From positions 1 to 12,331 of the forward strand of contig MDLB01000081.1 in NCBI GenBank assembly GCA_001730085.1: a DNA stretch of 12,331 nucleotides, given 5' to 3'. This document shows positions 1 through 7,085 of this stretch, in pieces. The translations under genes and the position numbers were made by a program. The stretch's first letter is position 1. The number at the start of each line of letters is the position of its first letter. This DNA is from PVC group bacterium (ex Bugula neritina AB1). Its GTDB lineage: Bacteria; GCA-001730085. The notes under the pieces were generated by a model. It saw only the letters and a list, made by a program, of their open reading frames with translations. It was not told the DNA's origin and made no database searches.

Positions 1-651
1 GAAAGCTTTGCTATGGCTAGAGTTTATAGAATTATGAAAGAGAACAATCTTTTATGTACGAAAAACAACAGACTTAGGGCTAAGCGAACTCCGCCTTACC
101 CTTCTAAGCCTAAGGCAACTAAAAGAAATGAAGTCTGGGGCACTGATATGACTAAAATTAAAACCTCTCTCGGCTGGCTTTATATCCATATCGTCTTAGA
201 TTGGTATACTAAGAAAATTGTTGGGTATTATATGAGTGATAAGAGTAAAACAGAAGATTGGCTACAATCTCTGAATATGGCCGTCAATAGGCAGTTCCCT
301 AATGGTTATCGAGCGAAAATAAGACCATTGCAATTGATCTCAGATAATGGCTGCCAGCCTACATCAAGTGCCTTTATGAAAGCCTGTTCGCAAATGGGAA
401 TCAAGCAGCTTTTTACTAGCTTTAACAATCCCAAGGGTAATGCTGAAACCGAACGTGTTATTAGAACCCTTAAGGAAGAAATTTCTTGGCCTAATGAATG
501 GGACAATGGTTTTTCTGCCTCTTCAGAGCTTACACGAGCTATTAAAAAATATAATGAGGACTACCCTCACTCTGTAATTAATTATTTTACTCCTAATGAG
601 TTCGATAATTTAGGTAAACAAAAGGACCTTTATTCAAGAAGTTGTGCTTGA
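1..651 (+). CDS. IS3-family transposase OrfB, 5' end outside window
   Basis: This is the catalytic subunit of an IS3-family transposase, with a retroviral-integrase-type DDE fold. The frame is open from base 1, so the true start lies upstream; residue numbers here count from the Met at base 13. The end of an HTH_21-like region (VYRIMKENNLL) comes first. The rve core follows, with D45 in WGTDMTKI, D111 in ISDNGCQ and E147 in NAETERVIRTLKEE. The D111-E147 spacing is the D(35)E of the family. The closing YNEDYPHSVINYFTPNEF matches the usual C-terminal YN..RPHS.....P.EF block, so the 3' end is intact. No frameshift or stop is seen in the visible part, and the element may be active or only recently silenced. 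OrfA, if present, is outside the window. Confidence 0.93.
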   Translation, partial: ESFAMARVYRIMKENNLLCTKNNRLRAKRTPPYPSKPKATKRNEVWGTDMTKIKTSLGWLYIHIVLDWYTKKIVGYYMSDKSKTEDWLQSLNMAVNRQFPNGYRAKIRPLQLISDNGCQPTSSAFMKACSQMGIKQLFTSFNNPKGNAETERVIRTLKEEISWPNEWDNGFSASSELTRAIKKYNEDYPHSVINYFTPNEFDNLGKQKDLYSRSCA

Positions 652-670
652 CTTAACGTATAGCACTACA
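646..670 (+). repeat. Candidate right terminal inverted repeat of the IS3-family element
   Basis: These 25 bases overlap the transposase stop codon and end in CACTACA. Their reverse complement begins TGTAGTGCTATACG, which has the 5'-TG...CA-3' form of IS3-family ends. Overlap of the right end with the orfB stop is normal in this family. The left end is outside the window, so the repeat cannot be matched to its partner and no target duplication can be identified. Confidence 0.4.
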
Positions 671-768
671 AAAGAAAAAAAAATTGGTATAAGAAATTTT
701 TGCTTATGTACTTTGGGATTAATGGTTCGAAGCTTTAGCTTTTGAAAAAGCTCGGTATTTCAGTAGGT

Positions 769-3279
769 TTAAGTTGTTTTTAGATTAGTGATTTTTTCTA
801 GCTTTTTGAGATGGTATGGAAAATTTCTTCTCAAAAATGATAGAGGTGTGTAACCTTTTTTTTCTATGGTTATTTTTTGATATTTTTCCAGTAATGGAAG
901 GTCTTTCAAAGGAGTGTTAAGGACACGTTGGTATTTTTCTAAAAGAGATATATAGTGAGTGGCTCTTTTTATATAGCGAGGGTTTGCATTGTTGTTTTGC
1001 AATTCACTTAAAATACGTTGCATATATTTAAGTTCTTTGTCGAATCGAGAGTCAGATTCCAAAGAAGTAGTGTTGTTATTTTCATCGGTCTCATCTTTTT
1101 CAGGGTTAAGAGTAATCGTTAAGTCTTTATCCTCATTCGTATTTGTATCGTAGTTGAAGGGAGAGATGACAAGGTTCTCTTCATTGATGTTAATAATAGA
1201 AGGTTCGCTATTTAGAAGGTCATTAGTGTTCAAAAGCTCACTCCAAGCTGTGTATGTCAAGTTTTCATTTTCGCTATTGCTAAATTGTCCTAAGCGAACT
1301 CTTAAATGAGTGTATGATGTGTCACCAGGAAGAGCTATATATATTTTAAAAAAATTCTCTTGTGTAACGACTTGAGATATAAGCGTTTCTTTGAAATCTG
1401 GTGAGTTAGAAAGTTGATATTCACAGAAGTCAACAGAAGGAAACAGATGGTAGTTGTGAACAAAAAGTTCGATACCATTAGGGTCCTCTGTATTATCGGT
1501 TTCTGATATAATAGAAAATTCCTTTGTTATAACAGGCTTTGCAAGAGACTTGTGTCTATTATGACCCATAGATGGTGATGAGCCTGGTAAATACAAAAAA
1601 GGAAATCCAACATTTTTTAAAGCCGTAGTTACATTTTTATCCATAGAAATCAATTGCCAGACAAGGCCTGTAAAAAAGTTTTCTAAGGCTAGGATTTCTG
1701 AACCTTTTTCTTTTCCTGAAATACGAGGCATAACACGTTCCCTGTTGTCGATAGGTGTAGAAAAAGTGAAAGAAGATACAAATCCATAGTTTGTTAAAAC
1801 TTCAGGAAAACCATCTACAGGAAAATTTTCACGATTTAATAAACGTTGATACTGATTAAATACAGCTACTTCATTGAAATTTATAGAGGCCATGGCGATG
1901 GTTGGAGAAACTCTAGCTCCCATGGGGAATTCATTATTCAAAGGGTGCAAAGAATCGTAACTGTATTTCGATGACCAACATTCAGAAAGCCCCCAATAAG
2001 ATAAGTATGTTGGGTACCTGTTGGGCATATTTTGAGCCAGATTACGTACATATTGTCGATTGAACTGTATAACTTTGGATGTGTTTTCGAAATATTGCCA
2101 ATTGGAGGAATCTTTGAAAGGCACTATTTTTTCTCTGGCAAAATTTGTTTCACGAGATTTATATTTATAGTCTCTCAGATCTAGGTAACATTGAGGGAAG
2201 ATGTGTTGAATAAGAGAGAAATGAGCGCCTAAGAGTGACTCTTCCTGAGATTTTGTGGTGTAAAGGTCTTTCACGTCTCTATTTAATTTAGCCCAAATAT
2301 TAGGTGAAATCTGGTTATTTGTAGAGCCAATTGCTAAAAGGTATAACAAATAAGAACTTTTAAAGTCTTTATGAACCAAAGTGTCTTTTGAGTTTTTTTC
2401 GTAGAGTCGGTTACCATTGTAATCCCATCCTTGTGATAAAAAACCGTCCACTGAAATAAGTGCTGTCCAATTGATACGATTATAAATAAAGTCGATTTTT
2501 TTGATGATGTCATCGATAATATCTAAGGCTGGAGAGTCAGATGAAGGTTTCTTTTGTATTAAAAGTTTTTGAGAAGACAAGTATTGCTTAGCAGCGATAG
2601 CCCCTATTAAAAAGTAAGAGGTATCTAGGGAAGAAAAGTTATAATATTTTGCTTTTTGTCCAGACTGAATGTTGTAAAGCGAAGAAAAGAAGCCCTTTTT
2701 GATATTAGCATTAGAAAGATCAGCAAAAAAAGAGATGATTGATTGTAAGCGAGTTAATAAGTCCTTGGACGTGATCCAACCATATTCAGCACCAATAATA
2801 TAAGCAACACAAGCGAATCCCATTTCTGAGGGACTTGATAAACCGTTTAATGTAACGATTTCTTCGTTTTCAGAAGGAGAATTTTCAATGTCTACAAACT
2901 GAGGTAGTAGGTAATGATTTTCGGCATCAGAGAAATCCCAAAAAAAATTGAACGAACGTTTCATGTAAGTGAAAAGTAGTAAAGCTTTCGCTTCGTCCTG
3001 ATACTTCGAGAGGGTGACATCGAAAAAACGGTTGATTTTGTAATGGTTTGCGTTAGAAGTAAGACTTATAAGTTCTTCGCTTATAAATGTAGATAACAAT
3101 ATAGATGAATCTGTGGTATTTCTAGAAAAAATTCTTTCGAAAGACTTTAGAGAAATTTCATCCGAAGGATTTGCTGTTTTTGATGTAGATAAATTTTTTT
3201 CATCCGCATATGAGGGTTGAATATTCGTGAGAAGAAAGAGAAAAGAAAAAAATAAGATATATTTGAAAGACCTTAACAT
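769..3279 (-). CDS. Secreted glycoamylase-like (PF10091-type) protein with FN3-like domain
   Basis: This is a predicted exported glycoside hydrolase of about 836 aa. I chose ATG 3279 over the in-frame TTG at 3288 because AGGAGA lies 9 bases before the ATG but abuts the TTG. Residues 1-25 form a signal peptide (hydrophobic LFFSFLFLLT, SYA cleavage site). Residues about 85-570 match the glycoamylase-like family block by block: SSPSEMGFACVAYIIGAEYGWI, GFFSSLYNIQSG followed by SSLDTSYFLIGA, SSYLLYLLAIGS, a YWGLSECWSS block, a GARVSPTIAMAS block, YGFVSSFTFSTP and ILALENFFTGLVWQL. Known members include GH144 beta-1,2-glucanases and domains of cyclic beta-glucan synthases; the substrate here is unknown. 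Residues about 605-685 look like an FN3 domain (FCEYQLSNSPDF ... LRVRLGQF ... AWSEL). An acidic linker and a basic, helical tail with two LLEKYQ copies follow. The gene converges with the IS. Confidence 0.75.
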   Translation of the reverse strand: MLRSFKYILFFSFLFLLTNIQPSYADEKNLSTSKTANPSDEISLKSFERIFSRNTTDSSILLSTFISEELISLTSNANHYKINRFFDVTLSKYQDEAKALLLFTYMKRSFNFFWDFSDAENHYLLPQFVDIENSPSENEEIVTLNGLSSPSEMGFACVAYIIGAEYGWITSKDLLTRLQSIISFFADLSNANIKKGFFSSLYNIQSGQKAKYYNFSSLDTSYFLIGAIAAKQYLSSQKLLIQKKPSSDSPALDIIDDIIKKIDFIYNRINWTALISVDGFLSQGWDYNGNRLYEKNSKDTLVHKDFKSSYLLYLLAIGSTNNQISPNIWAKLNRDVKDLYTTKSQEESLLGAHFSLIQHIFPQCYLDLRDYKYKSRETNFAREKIVPFKDSSNWQYFENTSKVIQFNRQYVRNLAQNMPNRYPTYLSYWGLSECWSSKYSYDSLHPLNNEFPMGARVSPTIAMASINFNEVAVFNQYQRLLNRENFPVDGFPEVLTNYGFVSSFTFSTPIDNRERVMPRISGKEKGSEILALENFFTGLVWQLISMDKNVTTALKNVGFPFLYLPGSSPSMGHNRHKSLAKPVITKEFSIISETDNTEDPNGIELFVHNYHLFPSVDFCEYQLSNSPDFKETLISQVVTQENFFKIYIALPGDTSYTHLRVRLGQFSNSENENLTYTAWSELLNTNDLLNSEPSIININEENLVISPFNYDTNTNEDKDLTITLNPEKDETDENNNTTSLESDSRFDKELKYMQRILSELQNNNANPRYIKRATHYISLLEKYQRVLNTPLKDLPLLEKYQKITIEKKGYTPLSFLRRNFPYHLKKLEKITNLKTT

Positions 3280-3660
3280 GTATAACAATCTCCTTTTTTT
3301 ACCTTATCTATATAAAAAATAATTAATATATTTAGATTTGTGTAAAAACTTAATAAGCTTTCTTGTAAATTTTTAAAAAACATATCTACGGGATATGAAA
3401 TTTTTACAAATTTTGTCTCAATTAAAAAAACAAGACTATCCTTAGGTTTTGATATGGCTTAATGATGTCTTGAAATGTAATAAAATTCCTATAATTTTAG
3501 GTATTTTATCATAAAGATTGATTTTTTTATACTTTAACTTGACTTCTTCTTATTGATAGCTTTGTAAAGTCGATATATTCGTTACTTTTTTAAAAGAAAA
3601 CGAAAAAAAAATCGTAATCATAAAAGGTGGCTTTTTTTGATAGTTAAATCTTAAAGAGAA
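3280..3660. other. AT-rich intergenic region between dcd and the glycoamylase-like gene
   Basis: This stretch of 381 bases has no convincing open reading frame on either strand. It holds AGGAGA next to the downstream gene and the inverted repeat at 3363-3409. The minus-strand DNA between the hairpin and the AGGAGA has several weak TATA-like hexamers and a TTTACA that could be a -35 element, but no pair with good spacing stands out. A promoter for the secreted glycoamylase-like gene is expected here but is not pinned down. Confidence 0.6.
3363..3409 (-). terminator. Terminator-like hairpin / nested inverted repeat
   Basis: On the plus strand CATATC (3381-3386), loop TACGG and GATATG (3392-3397) form a 6-bp stem. 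A further pair of arms, TTGTAAA (3363-3369) and TTTACAA (3403-3409), encloses it with AT-rich unpaired DNA between. Read on the minus strand, the inner hairpin is followed at once by six T, which is the layout of an intrinsic terminator. It would end transcripts arriving from the grxC-dcd operon before the glycoamylase-like gene. The stem is AT-rich and lies about 260 bases past the dcd stop, so this is uncertain; the nested arms could also be a protein-binding site. Confidence 0.4.
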
Positions 3661-4194
3661 TCAAATCTCTTTATCAGAAAAAGCAAGGCTTCCAACAGCA
3701 TTTTTTTGACCCTGATATTTTCCTTTGTATGGGTTTTCTGCAGGATTATCCATTTTACAAAAAACCAGTTGGCAAATACGTCGACCAGCTTCAAGACGAA
3801 TCGGTAAAGAATTAGCATTATAGAGTTCAAGTGTTATATTGCCTTTAAACCCGGGGTCAACCCACCCTGCATTTTGTATGAATAAGCCAATACGACCTAT
3901 AGAGCTTCTTCCTTCAACAAATGCTGTAATATTATCGGGAAGATGAACATATTCTATGGTTGTGGCAAGCAAAAAAGAATGAGGAGGGATAGTGATAAGT
4001 TCTTGTGTAAATTCTCGATAAAAAGTATGCGAACGCAGAGAAATGACATCCATACGGTGATCATCCAAAGTTAAAAAGTGATTACCTAAACGCAAGTCGA
4101 CAGATGCAGGTTGGATAGAGTGTTCTGATAAGGGATCAATATTTAACGTTTTTTCATTGATCATTTTTTCTATAGTAGTATCGGAGAGAATCAT
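3661..4194 (-). CDS. dcd: dCTP deaminase, probably bifunctional dCTP deaminase/dUTPase type
   Basis: A 177-aa member of the dCTP deaminase/dUTPase trimer family, which converts dCTP to dUTP or, in the bifunctional subgroup, directly to dUMP for thymidylate synthesis. Visible motifs are QPASVDLRL (28-36), [12 protein letters not shown] (93-104), [10 protein letters not shown] (109-118), TLELYN with the presumed catalytic Glu at 123, and [10 protein letters not shown] (160-169). The AGW-DPGF stretch resembles the bifunctional archaeal, mycobacterial and Bacillus-type enzymes; E. coli Dcd has HRIDPGW there. The bifunctional assignment is inferred from this resemblance. ATG 4194 is preceded by GAAGG at 8 bases. 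It is the last gene of the grxC operon, starting 30 bases after the xth stop. A weak 8-bp inverted repeat (3652-3673) spans its stop codon. Confidence 0.92.
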   Translation of the reverse strand: MILSDTTIEKMINEKTLNIDPLSEHSIQPASVDLRLGNHFLTLDDHRMDVISLRSHTFYREFTQELITIPPHSFLLATTIEYVHLPDNITAFVEGRSSIGRIGLFIQNAGWVDPGFKGNITLELYNANSLPIRLEAGRRICQLVFCKMDNPAENPYKGKYQGQKNAVGSLAFSDKEI

Positions 4195-4224
4195 TATTGA
4201 AACCTTCTTTAATGAACTTAGTTT

Positions 4225-4995
4225 TTAATTTTTTAACTTTAAAAGTACAGGGCAGTGATCAGATCCCATCACTTCTTTGCAAATGGAAACATCTTCAACC
4301 TTTTGCATAAAATCTTGGTCTATACAGTGATAATCTATTCTCCAGCCGACGTTTCTTGATCGAGCCTGTGAGCGGTAAGACCACCAACTATAACAATCTT
4401 TTTTTTCAGGGTTCAGCTCCCTAAAAACATCTGTATACCCTTTTTGTAAAAAAGATGACATCCAAGCTCTTTCTTCTTCATAATACCCAGGACTATTCTC
4501 GTTAGCGGAGGGTCTTTTTAGATCGATAGCTTGATGAGCAATGTTATAATCCCCACAAATGATAATGTTTTTCCCCAAAGACTTATAATGTTCTGCCTTT
4601 TCTAACAAAGACTCACAAAAAGAAAGTTTATAGTCCAAACGTTTGCGGTTTTCTTGACTGTTTGGGAAATAAGCGTTTATCAAAACAAAGTCTTCAAAAA
4701 CTAAAGCTTGAAACCGTCCCTCCTCATCAAATTCACTTATGCCCATGGTCAAAATTTCTAGCGGTTTTTCTTTTGTCAAACAGGCGACACCACTATAGCC
4801 TTTGCGGTTTGAAGGTGCCCAGTAAGCATTATAAATAGGGTGATTGGTGAGATAAGAAGGGATTTGATCAATAGAAGATCTGATCTCTTGCAAACAAACA
4901 ATATCCGGGGAAGTGTTTTCCAACCATTGCTGAAAAGATTTTTTCCAAATAGATCTTAATCCATTAACGTTCCATGAAATAAGGTCTCTAGACAC
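4225..4995 (-). CDS. xthA: Exodeoxyribonuclease III / AP endonuclease
   Basis: This is a 256-aa enzyme of the Mg-dependent exonuclease III/APE1 family. It cuts DNA 5' of abasic sites and trims 3' blocks in base excision repair. The catalytic set is complete: N9 and N11 in SWNVNG, E37 in CLQEIR, Y109 in NAYFPN, D149 and N151 in CGDYNIAH, D221 in GWRIDYH and D246/H247 in GSDHCPV. Length and residue spacing match the E. coli enzyme closely. The start is GTG 4995, which overlaps the end of grxD in the 8-base string GTGTCTAG. The start fits the family, whose N-terminus runs directly into the ISWNVNG strand. No strong Shine-Dalgarno is visible (AAAAG abuts the GTG), so translation is probably coupled to grxD. 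Confidence 0.95.
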   Translation of the reverse strand: MSRDLISWNVNGLRSIWKKSFQQWLENTSPDIVCLQEIRSSIDQIPSYLTNHPIYNAYWAPSNRKGYSGVACLTKEKPLEILTMGISEFDEEGRFQALVFEDFVLINAYFPNSQENRKRLDYKLSFCESLLEKAEHYKSLGKNIIICGDYNIAHQAIDLKRPSANENSPGYYEEERAWMSSFLQKGYTDVFRELNPEKKDCYSWWSYRSQARSRNVGWRIDYHCIDQDFMQKVEDVSICKEVMGSDHCPVLLKLKN

Positions 4996-5302
4996 CTTTT
5001 AAAATTTCTTCCAACTCGCCTCGTTCATCTAACTCAACTAAAATGTCGCAGCCTCCAACAAAGTCTCCATTTACATAAAGCTGGGGGATAGTTGGCCAGT
5101 CAGAAAAATCTTTGATCCCTTGACGTAGGTCATTATCTTCTAAAACATTTGCTGAGTGAAATTTTATTTGATGAGACTGTAAAATGCTCACAACTTTTGC
5201 TGAAAAGTTACACATAGGAAAATCAGGAGATCCTTTCATGTATAGCATGATGGTGTTCTTTGATATATCGCTTTCAATCTGTTGTTTGATTTTTTCATTC
5301 AC
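4988..5302 (-). CDS. grxD: Monothiol glutaredoxin (Grx4 type) with CNFS active site
   Basis: A 104-aa monothiol glutaredoxin of the class that carries [2Fe-2S] clusters with glutathione and pairs with BolA. It has YMKGSPDFPMC, WPTIPQLYVNGDFVGG and GGCDI, all hallmarks of the class. The active site reads CNFS where the family normally has CGFS. The longest frame starts at ATG 5320, but AGGAG lies 10 bases before GTG 5302, and the shorter protein (MNEKIKQQIESD...) fits the family N-terminus. I therefore take GTG 5302, which overlaps the bolA stop in GTGAATGA (8 bases), the same arrangement seen at the xth start. The gene sits directly after bolA, its established physical partner, which strengthens the assignment. 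The AGGAG lies inside the bolA coding sequence. Confidence 0.93.
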   Translation of the reverse strand: MNEKIKQQIESDISKNTIMLYMKGSPDFPMCNFSAKVVSILQSHQIKFHSANVLEDNDLRQGIKDFSDWPTIPQLYVNGDFVGGCDILVELDERGELEEILKGV

Positions 5303-5549
5303 TGTTTGATGTCTCCTCATATTCTTCGACGGTCAACGTTTTAAGCTTTAAGGCATGAATCGTTGCGGAGTCAAAGTCATTTTTTAATAGGTTCATAACT
5401 TTTTGATGTTGCTTGATTAGAGAAATATTTTTAAAGGTGTCACTTGCTACAATGGCTTCAAAGTGTTGACCGTCATTGTAAGGGTCTAGAACTTTCACCT
5501 TAGCATCTGGTAAACCTTGCTGAATAATTTTTTTTATGAGTTCAACCAT
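5295..5549 (-). CDS. bolA: BolA-family protein
   Basis: An 84-aa BolA-like protein. The family forms [2Fe-2S]-bridged heterodimers with monothiol glutaredoxins and takes part in Fe-S trafficking; some members also bind DNA. Visible hallmarks are IQQGLPDAKVKV near the N-terminus, DGQHFEAIVAS (His29), LIKQHQKV (His48) and the near-invariant IHALKLKTLTVEEY (His65). The open frame extends up to 5621, but that would overlap grxC and add 24 residues unlike any BolA. ATG 5549 lies 4 bases after the grxC TAG and gives the usual BolA length. The Shine-Dalgarno is weak (GGGA about 11 bases upstream), so coupling to grxC is likely. The 3' end overlaps the grxD start. Confidence 0.93.
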   Translation of the reverse strand: MVELIKKIIQQGLPDAKVKVLDPYNDGQHFEAIVASDTFKNISLIKQHQKVMNLLKNDFDSATIHALKLKTLTVEEYEETSNSE

Positions 5550-5553
5550 TTGT

Positions 5554-5793
5554 CTATTGATCCCAATTCTTTTCAAACCAGTCGATAATATCGAGAGATT
5601 CGTACAGAGGTTTGTCATCAAGTATTAAGCAAGGAACCTGAGTTTTTCCACCAATAGCCATTAAGTGTTCACGACTTTCTTGGTCTTTATTGATATCTTT
5701 GACTGTAACAGAAATATTTTTTTCTTTTAAATAGTCAAGGACTTTGTGGCAAAATCGGCACTCTTCAAGTGTATATAAAACAGGTTGAGACAT
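5554..5793 (-). CDS. grxC: Small glutaredoxin, CxxC type (CRFC active site)
   Basis: A 79-aa glutaredoxin with the complete thioredoxin-fold core. It has LYTLEECRFCHKVLDYL with C12-R-F-C15 as the redox pair, TQVPCL with the cis-proline at 54, and YESLDIIDWFEK as the C-terminal glutathione-binding helix start. The active site is CRFC, not the CPYC of classical dithiol glutaredoxins. The protein could be a general thiol-disulfide reductase or a more specialised member related to glutathione-transferase N-domains, so the symbol is tentative. ATG 5793 is preceded by GGGAG at 11 bases. It is the first gene of the operon that continues with bolA, grxD, xth and dcd. No convincing -35/-10 pair was found in the 199 bases upstream. 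Confidence 0.85.
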   Translation of the reverse strand: MSQPVLYTLEECRFCHKVLDYLKEKNISVTVKDINKDQESREHLMAIGGKTQVPCLILDDKPLYESLDIIDWFEKNWDQ

Positions 5794-5901
5794 GAATCAT
5801 TTTTCTCCCATATTGATTTCGTGGCATTTGAAAGATACCGGTGCAAAAGGGTTTAAGGTTTTCTTAAGCTTTCTTCCTTGCAATAACCCAACTTACTTGA
5901 T

Positions 5902-5924
5902 AAAAAATATTAGCAATTGCTAAT
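5902..5924 (-). terminator. Palindrome with T-run: probable terminator of the mreB-rodA operon
   Basis: ATTAGCAATTGCTAAT (5909-5924) is a perfect 16-base palindrome. In minus-strand RNA it can fold as a 6-bp stem with an AATT loop, followed by AUUUUUUA, about 70 bases past the rodA stop. That is the form of a weak intrinsic terminator closing the Rod operon. It also lies about 115 bases upstream of the grxC start, so as double-stranded DNA it could instead be an operator for a dimeric regulator. The T-run favours the terminator reading. Confidence 0.5.
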
Positions 5925-5992
5925 GCAAAATTTATAACATTTTAACATAATTGAAATTTCTGTACAATTCTAAAGGTTGGGCTTTATAGCTA

Positions 5993-7081
5993 CTAATCTT
6001 TATGTCGATCGACACTTAAAATAAAACCCATTGCTGTTAATATAGAAACCAAAGAAGAGCCTCCATAACTAAAGAAAGGTAATGGTAGGCCTGTAACCGG
6101 GCACAAGCCGAGAGTCATCCCTATGTTAACGAGCATTTGAAAGGATAAAAGTATCGATGAGCCAATAACGAGCTGTTGACCAAAAGAATCATATGTTTTA
6201 TTGGCGATCAAGATACATTTTGATATTAATAAAAAGAATAATATAAAAATGAACGCGACCCCTATAAAACCCCACTCTTCTGCCAAGACAGAAAAAATGA
6301 AATCTGTATGATGTTCGGGTAAGAAGTCTAGCTGGGTTTGACTTCCCTTGGTTATGCCTTTGCCCCAAAAGCGACCTGAGCCAATAGCTATTTTCGATTG
6401 AATAACAGTCCATCCCGATCCAAATTGATCATTTTGTGGGTTTAGAAACATTAGAATCCTTTGTTTTTGATAATTTTTAAGAAAAATGAACCACATGAAG
6501 GGTAATGCTAGTCCCGCAAGAAATCCGAGTCCTAAAAAATGCTTCCAAGGGGCTCCAAAGGTAAAAATCATTCCCATGAAGATGGGAACAAAAACCAATG
6601 CTGTTCCAAGATCGGGTTCTAACGCGATAAAAATCATCGGGAAAAAAGTTATAAGTCCTGAAATGAACAGGTTTTTCCAAGAAAAAGAATGTCCTCGGAT
6701 TGTATCTAAGTACCACGCAAGAGATATGATATAAATGATTTTCATGAACTCTGAAGGTTGTATAGTGACGGGGCCCCAGTGAAGCCATCTTTGAGACCCT
6801 GAAATTTTTCTACCAAAAAGGAGTACGCTCATTAGTAAAAGAAGACCAGAGAGATAAATGAACCAAGATAAAATACCTACTTTTCTGTAATCTGTGTATG
6901 CTATGAAAAACATGAGTATGACTCCGAGTGAAAGCCAAACACACTGGCGCGCCCAATAAAACTCAGCTAAGCCAAGAGCTTTTGATTTTAAAGTTGCGCT
7001 GTATAGAACAGTCATTGATGATATTAATATCAAGATCAATATAAGGACAAAAAATTTATCTATGGTTTTATTTTTATTCAT
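5993..7081 (-). CDS. rodA: Rod shape-determining SEDS glycosyltransferase RodA
   Basis: An integral membrane peptidoglycan polymerase of the SEDS family. It extends glycan strands from lipid II during side-wall growth with PBP2 as its transpeptidase partner. The protein is about 362 aa with roughly ten membrane segments. Family landmarks are GSQRWLHWGPVTIQPSEFMK, IALEPDLGTALVF, LPEHHTDFIFSVLAEEWGFIG with the presumed catalytic Asp at about 260, and TGLPLPFFSYGGSSL near the C-terminus. An in-frame TTG at 7123 would overlap mrdA by 38 bases and add 14 residues before the usual N-terminus. ATG 7081, 4 bases after the mrdA TAA, gives the normal length and is preferred. No strong ribosome site is present, so it is probably translationally coupled to mrdA. 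It is the last gene of the operon. Confidence 0.96.
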   Translation of the reverse strand: MNKNKTIDKFFVLILILILISSMTVLYSATLKSKALGLAEFYWARQCVWLSLGVILMFFIAYTDYRKVGILSWFIYLSGLLLLMSVLLFGRKISGSQRWLHWGPVTIQPSEFMKIIYIISLAWYLDTIRGHSFSWKNLFISGLITFFPMIFIALEPDLGTALVFVPIFMGMIFTFGAPWKHFLGLGFLAGLALPFMWFIFLKNYQKQRILMFLNPQNDQFGSGWTVIQSKIAIGSGRFWGKGITKGSQTQLDFLPEHHTDFIFSVLAEEWGFIGVAFIFILFFLLISKCILIANKTYDSFGQQLVIGSSILLSFQMLVNIGMTLGLCPVTGLPLPFFSYGGSSLVSILTAMGFILSVDRHKD

Positions 7082-7085
7082 GGTT

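Noticed and set aside
306-506. Minus-strand frame of 66 codons within the transposase
   Set aside because: It is antisense to the DDE core and has no supporting signal.
737-752. AGCTTT-TGAA-AAAGCT hairpin just past the stop of the secreted enzyme gene, considered as its terminator
   Set aside because: On the minus strand the stem is not followed by a T-run, so I do not call it a terminator.
3280-3660. CRISPR or other tandem repeats in the AT-rich gap
   Set aside because: No repeated unit with regular spacing was found; only the nested inverted repeat stands out.
3652-3673. TAAAGAGA/TCTCTTTA inverted repeat spanning the dcd stop codon, considered as a terminator
   Set aside because: The stem is AT-rich, overlaps coding sequence and lacks a following T-run.
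6198-6788. Several frames of 71 to 103 codons on both strands inside rodA
   Set aside because: They are alternate frames of a well-supported gene, with composition typical of antisense or shifted reading.
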